Shown one piece after another: positions 60,813-64,000 of a stretch of DNA of 64,000 nt. This stretch comes from Tenacibaculum jejuense (lineage in GTDB: Bacteria > Bacteroidota > Bacteroidia > Flavobacteriales > Flavobacteriaceae): positions 4,492,001 through 4,556,000 of the forward strand of contig NZ_LT899436.1 in NCBI RefSeq assembly GCF_900198195.1, in the 5' to 3' direction. The position numbers and the translations under genes were made by a program. The first letter of the stretch is position 1; the number at the start of each line of letters is the position of its first letter. The notes beneath the pieces were generated by a model. It saw only the letters and a list, made by a program, of their open reading frames with translations, searched no databases and was not told where the DNA came from.

Positions 60813-63617
60813 TTATATGAAAATTCTATAATCTATTTTATTCCCAAAAGTATTAAGTAGAAACTCTTCTTCAAAGTCTTGTAATAAAATACGATCAGTC
60901 TCTTCTTTAATATTAAGATTAAATTGTTTAATCCATTGTTTCTTTTTTCTTCTTAAAACCTTAAAGCCTTTAGTTACTTCTTGTCTTGTCAACTTAAATC
61001 CATTTTTGAGTTTAATACTATAAATAATACCATCAGTATTAATAGCTCTCATTTCCTTTAGTTGATACTGTAAAAATGTTTTGATATCTGCATTACTAAA
61101 TCTTGTGAAGTTTGGATGATTATGAGTATATATTGCTCCTTTAAAACTCTTAAGCCTATCAATTGTAAGTTCACCAACATCAAAAGCATCATCAATATTT
61201 ATATAAGTTTTAGCATTAGATGTAAAGGGTTTTAAAGTTCTAAAACCTTTGGATTCATTATAAATAAATGCGTACTCTAATTGGTTTTCAGGTAAAGTTT
61301 TACCATTAGGTCCTTTTGCTAATTTCAATATATCTTCTTCTGCTTTCTTAATAATTTTAGAAACATCATCAGATTTTACACTTACAAAACGAACAAATTT
61401 TTGCGCAACTCTATCAACATCTAAACGTTTTTTAATTCCTTTTTTGGAAATCAAACGCATTTCAGCAGTGATTTTGACCTTATCTACATCGTTTAAATCT
61501 CCTTTTTTAACCAAGTCATCCAAAGATCCCTCAAACTTAGAGTTTTTAACTAATTCTGTAGCTGTATTTTTTAACTTACGCTCTAATGAAGCTGAAATTC
61601 CTCCAGCCAAAGAAGCCATTTCTAAATAAAATAAATATTTAGCTGCTAACTTTCCTAGCTCTGTATCTTCGGCTCCTGTTAATTTCAATAAAGCATTTAC
61701 AGTTCCAGAGGTAACTTCTACTACTCCATCAGCAAACTCTGCTACGGTTTTTACTCCTTGCGTTGTTTTATAAAAAACAGTTTTTCCTTTCTGTAATACT
61801 CGTAATAAACGTCCTGCTTTAATGATATTTGCAACTCCAGATATTGTTGTCACTACATCTAAAGCATATTCTAAACTAGTAAATACATTTTCCCAGAATG
61901 CTTTTTCATTATTGGCAAATAAAACAAAAGCAGGTAGAATTGTTTTCGTTGCATTTGTAGTTTCTCCATCTTGTAATAAAAACTGTGGATTTTCGCTATT
62001 TACAAATGATATCGGTGAAAAAGGATGGTACTGATAATCGATATGTTGGAAAACATCTATAATCCTCGTTTCTCCCGTATCTTCAAAAGTTACTTTACCA
62101 TCATCAAAATTAATTCTAGGTTTTGGCACCTCCTTTTCTCCAGATTTTACTCGCACTGTAACGTCTAACTGGTTTTGCTCATCTTTCCAAGTAATTTCTG
62201 CATTATCGGTATAAAAACCTAACACTTTATTGGTTCTATAATCTAGTAATACAGGGCTAGTTTTGGTTATTTTTACCTTTTCATTTTTAGTTTCTTCTGT
62301 TACTGCGTAACTACTATTCTTCCAAATTTGCCATATAAAATCAATAAACTTAATAAACTGTTCTCCATCTATTCTTTTAGTTAACTTATACAACAGTGAG
62401 CTTTTGTCTTTTGTTCTCCTTTTTAAAAGTTCTTCTAAAAACAGATCGTTTTTCTTTTGATCTACATTATATTCATCGTCTTGATTTAGCTTTATTGCTT
62501 CTAAAAGTTTTAAAACTATATCCTCTTTATTGGTTCTGAAATTAGTAATAGCTTCTTCCGCTGCTTCTTGTACTAACTGCCACAGGTACTCTTCTCCAAA
62601 GTTTAAACCTCTAAATTTTTTCTGAAAGATTTCTTGCGGAACATAATATAAATAAGTCAGCTTTTCAGTAATGTTATTTTTACTCCTCTTTTTTAATAAA
62701 ATCTGGATAATTTCTATATATTTTGTACTGAAATCAGATTTTCTATTTCCACTACCTTCAGTTGTATTTAAAATTGATACACCATTTAAAAAATAAACCT
62801 CTACCATAAAACCTAAAAAACCTTCTGGGTCTCTAAATTTCAATTTTATAGCATAATCTTCTTTGAGTGGTTCTACCTCATAGTCATCGTTTTCAATCAT
62901 GTCGTAGTCGTAATAAACTGTAACTTGATCTTTATCGATTTGAAAATCTGGAAACCTATATAATTTACCTGGTTTAGGATTTAAAGTTAAGTTTACATGT
63001 CTTCTATTAAGATCTTCTTCAGAAATTTCAGTTGTGATTTTTCCTAATGTTCTATCTATAAAATTATCCCTGTATCCTTTTGCATTGGTATAATCGACAT
63101 AATATACTCCGCTAGATAACCCTCCTAGTTCTTTAGGATTGTACTCTAATGTTTTTCGTACGGATATTATAACTTCCCTTAATACTACATTTAAAAGATA
63201 TACACTATTTTGTTCTTCATTATAAAATAGAGCCTCTTCTGTTACTACTCTTATCGCTATAAATGCTGAGTCATCTAACGCTAAAAAATTTTCTTCTGAG
63301 GTTTCTCCTTTGATTAAATCTTCTATAGAAATGTATTTAGTTTGTCCGTTAAAATCTTTCTGAAAGAAGTAAGTTAAACTCTTATTTGCTGTACTTACAT
63401 ATAGTGGTAATTCTGTAATGATTTCTGAAAATGGATTGTTAAATGGTCGACCATCTTTATATCTTATAACTCTAGTAAGGTTATTGCTTTTTAAATCTTG
63501 ATTTTCATTGATAAAATCGTTGTCAATCCGTATAAATTGATATTCTTCTCTTCTTCTATCCCCGTTTTGACCTCGGTAAGGATTTAGAAAATTGATTAAA
63601 TTATTAAAATCACTCAT
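60813..63617 (-). CDS. Large toxin-like protein with JAMM/JAB-type C-terminus
   Basis: A 934-residue protein. The N-terminal ~570 residues are beta-rich and recall trunk domains of injected or secreted toxins. About residues 570-700 are hydrophobic and Ala/Gly-rich (YALDVVTTISGVANIIKAGRLLRVLQKG, SGTVNALLKLTG), as in translocation or pre-toxin regions. The C-terminal ~130 residues contain GAIYTHNHPNFTRFSNADIKTFL with His832, His834, Ser841 and Asp844, matching the HxHP...SxxD core of JAMM/JAB metalloproteases. No signal peptide. Followed by a probable immunity gene. Confidence 0.72.
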   Translation of the reverse strand: MSDFNNLINFLNPYRGQNGDRRREEYQFIRIDNDFINENQDLKSNNLTRVIRYKDGRPFNNPFSEIITELPLYVSTANKSLTYFFQKDFNGQTKYISIEDLIKGETSEENFLALDDSAFIAIRVVTEEALFYNEEQNSVYLLNVVLREVIISVRKTLEYNPKELGGLSSGVYYVDYTNAKGYRDNFIDRTLGKITTEISEEDLNRRHVNLTLNPKPGKLYRFPDFQIDKDQVTVYYDYDMIENDDYEVEPLKEDYAIKLKFRDPEGFLGFMVEVYFLNGVSILNTTEGSGNRKSDFSTKYIEIIQILLKKRSKNNITEKLTYLYYVPQEIFQKKFRGLNFGEEYLWQLVQEAAEEAITNFRTNKEDIVLKLLEAIKLNQDDEYNVDQKKNDLFLEELLKRRTKDKSSLLYKLTKRIDGEQFIKFIDFIWQIWKNSSYAVTEETKNEKVKITKTSPVLLDYRTNKVLGFYTDNAEITWKDEQNQLDVTVRVKSGEKEVPKPRINFDDGKVTFEDTGETRIIDVFQHIDYQYHPFSPISFVNSENPQFLLQDGETTNATKTILPAFVLFANNEKAFWENVFTSLEYALDVVTTISGVANIIKAGRLLRVLQKGKTVFYKTTQGVKTVAEFADGVVEVTSGTVNALLKLTGAEDTELGKLAAKYLFYLEMASLAGGISASLERKLKNTATELVKNSKFEGSLDDLVKKGDLNDVDKVKITAEMRLISKKGIKKRLDVDRVAQKFVRFVSVKSDDVSKIIKKAEEDILKLAKGPNGKTLPENQLEYAFIYNESKGFRTLKPFTSNAKTYINIDDAFDVGELTIDRLKSFKGAIYTHNHPNFTRFSNADIKTFLQYQLKEMRAINTDGIIYSIKLKNGFKLTRQEVTKGFKVLRRKKKQWIKQFNLNIKEETDRILLQDFEEEFLLNTFGNKIDYRIFI

Positions 63618-63761
63618 AATATTTCTTTTTCTTTAACAAATTAATTGTCCATCATTTCATAAACACCTAATTGAATAGTCGTAAAACCTGAGTAATAAAA
63701 CCTAGATTCTCAACACTACTCAAAAAGGTGTTTTTTAACATCTAAAAAGAATTAGAAATAG

Positions 63762-64000
63762 TTATGGTGTGTATACATTAGTCATGTATGTTATTGTAGC
63801 TATAATTCTACCATTTGTAAAACTTACATTTTCTTGCACCGAATTAACATCTATCTGACCCAAATTAAAATTATCTAATAAACTTGCATGAATACATGAT
63901 TTAGCTATTGCTATTTCACTTAAATCCGAGCCTCTGAGTTGATACAATTGACCCGCTGAATATGAGTTTATTGGAAAAGGAGCTGATATTGCTATTGGTC
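63762..64000 (-). CDS. C-terminal part of an unknown gene (cut by window end)
   Basis: The frame is open from the window end to a TAA at 63762-63764; 78 residues are visible (no ATG within). The end reads GRIIATITYMTNVYTP. No domain is recognised. It is on the same strand, 144 nt before the large toxin-like gene, and may be part of its operon or of the delivery apparatus. Confidence 0.55.
   Translation of the reverse strand, partial: PIAISAPFPINSYSAGQLYQLRGSDLSEIAIAKSCIHASLLDNFNLGQIDVNSVQENVSFTNGRIIATITYMTNVYTP

Overview
The window is low-GC chromosomal DNA from a member of the Bacteroidota, most likely a marine-type Flavobacteriaceae. The evidence is a type IX secretion (T9SS) C-terminal sorting domain on the first gene, many short Bacteroidota-style lipoproteins, promoters of the TTTG-N20-TAnnTTTG form, LytTR signalling, and the family-typical pairing of rnpA with an S41 protease. 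I see no prophage, insertion sequence, CRISPR array or rRNA. The genus cannot be named from sequence reading alone.

Layout. 1-6.9 kb: the 3' part of a secreted lamin-tail/T9SS protein, a secreted DUF6973-like protein, a minus-strand SDR/aldo-keto reductase/AlbA_2 operon and two lipoproteins. 7-18 kb: an FAD oxidoreductase with a Gre-factor-like partner, an orphan ABC ATPase, small membrane ORFs, a DUF3667 protein, prolyl oligopeptidase, thioredoxin and the class Ia ribonucleotide reductase genes nrdB-nrdA. 18-27 kb: a Panacea-domain gene with a small membrane partner (probable toxin-antitoxin pair), dGTPase, paralogous secreted proteins, an ECF sigma/anti-sigma pair, DUF3109, MarC and a half-size thioredoxin-reductase-like protein.

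27-30.5 kb is the most unusual part. A lipoprotein, a LytS-type histidine kinase and a LytTR response regulator form a tightly overlapping operon. Immediately downstream are three tandem genes for 33-35 residue amphipathic, mostly cationic peptides sharing a C-terminal GxGAxYAxQ(H/N) motif. Each has its own terminator. The first two have near-duplicate promoters with a 22-bp-spaced pair of CGG boxes abutting a weak -33 element, as expected for a LytTR target. I recognise no named family and propose an undescribed peptide signalling or antimicrobial system.

30.5-35.4 kb: glutaryl-CoA dehydrogenase, rnpA, an S41 protease and a DUF6909-like protein. 35.4-49.1 kb: a co-oriented, overlapping surface-polysaccharide cluster with a Wzz-like protein, GDP-fucose synthesis (gmd, fcl), a flippase, two FkbM methyltransferases, two polymerase/ligase-like membrane proteins, four glycosyltransferases and the initiating phosphoglycosyltransferase. 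49.2-52.3 kb: purD, tRNA-Leu(CAA), prs and the L25 gene. 52.3-56.8 kb: an ankyrin protein, an OmpA-like/HHH protein pair, and an AraC regulator beside a small operon of a 31-residue CxxC protein, an AhpD-like protein and a cupredoxin-like protein.

57-64 kb (minus strand) looks like a contractile-injection or toxin-delivery accessory region: a TIGR02594 amidase-like protein, a DUF2589 operon with a long leader, a 934-residue multidomain protein ending in a JAMM/JAB-like motif followed by a probable immunity gene, and a gene cut by the window end. The DUF2589 and TIGR02594 transcripts carry the same strong promoter elements.
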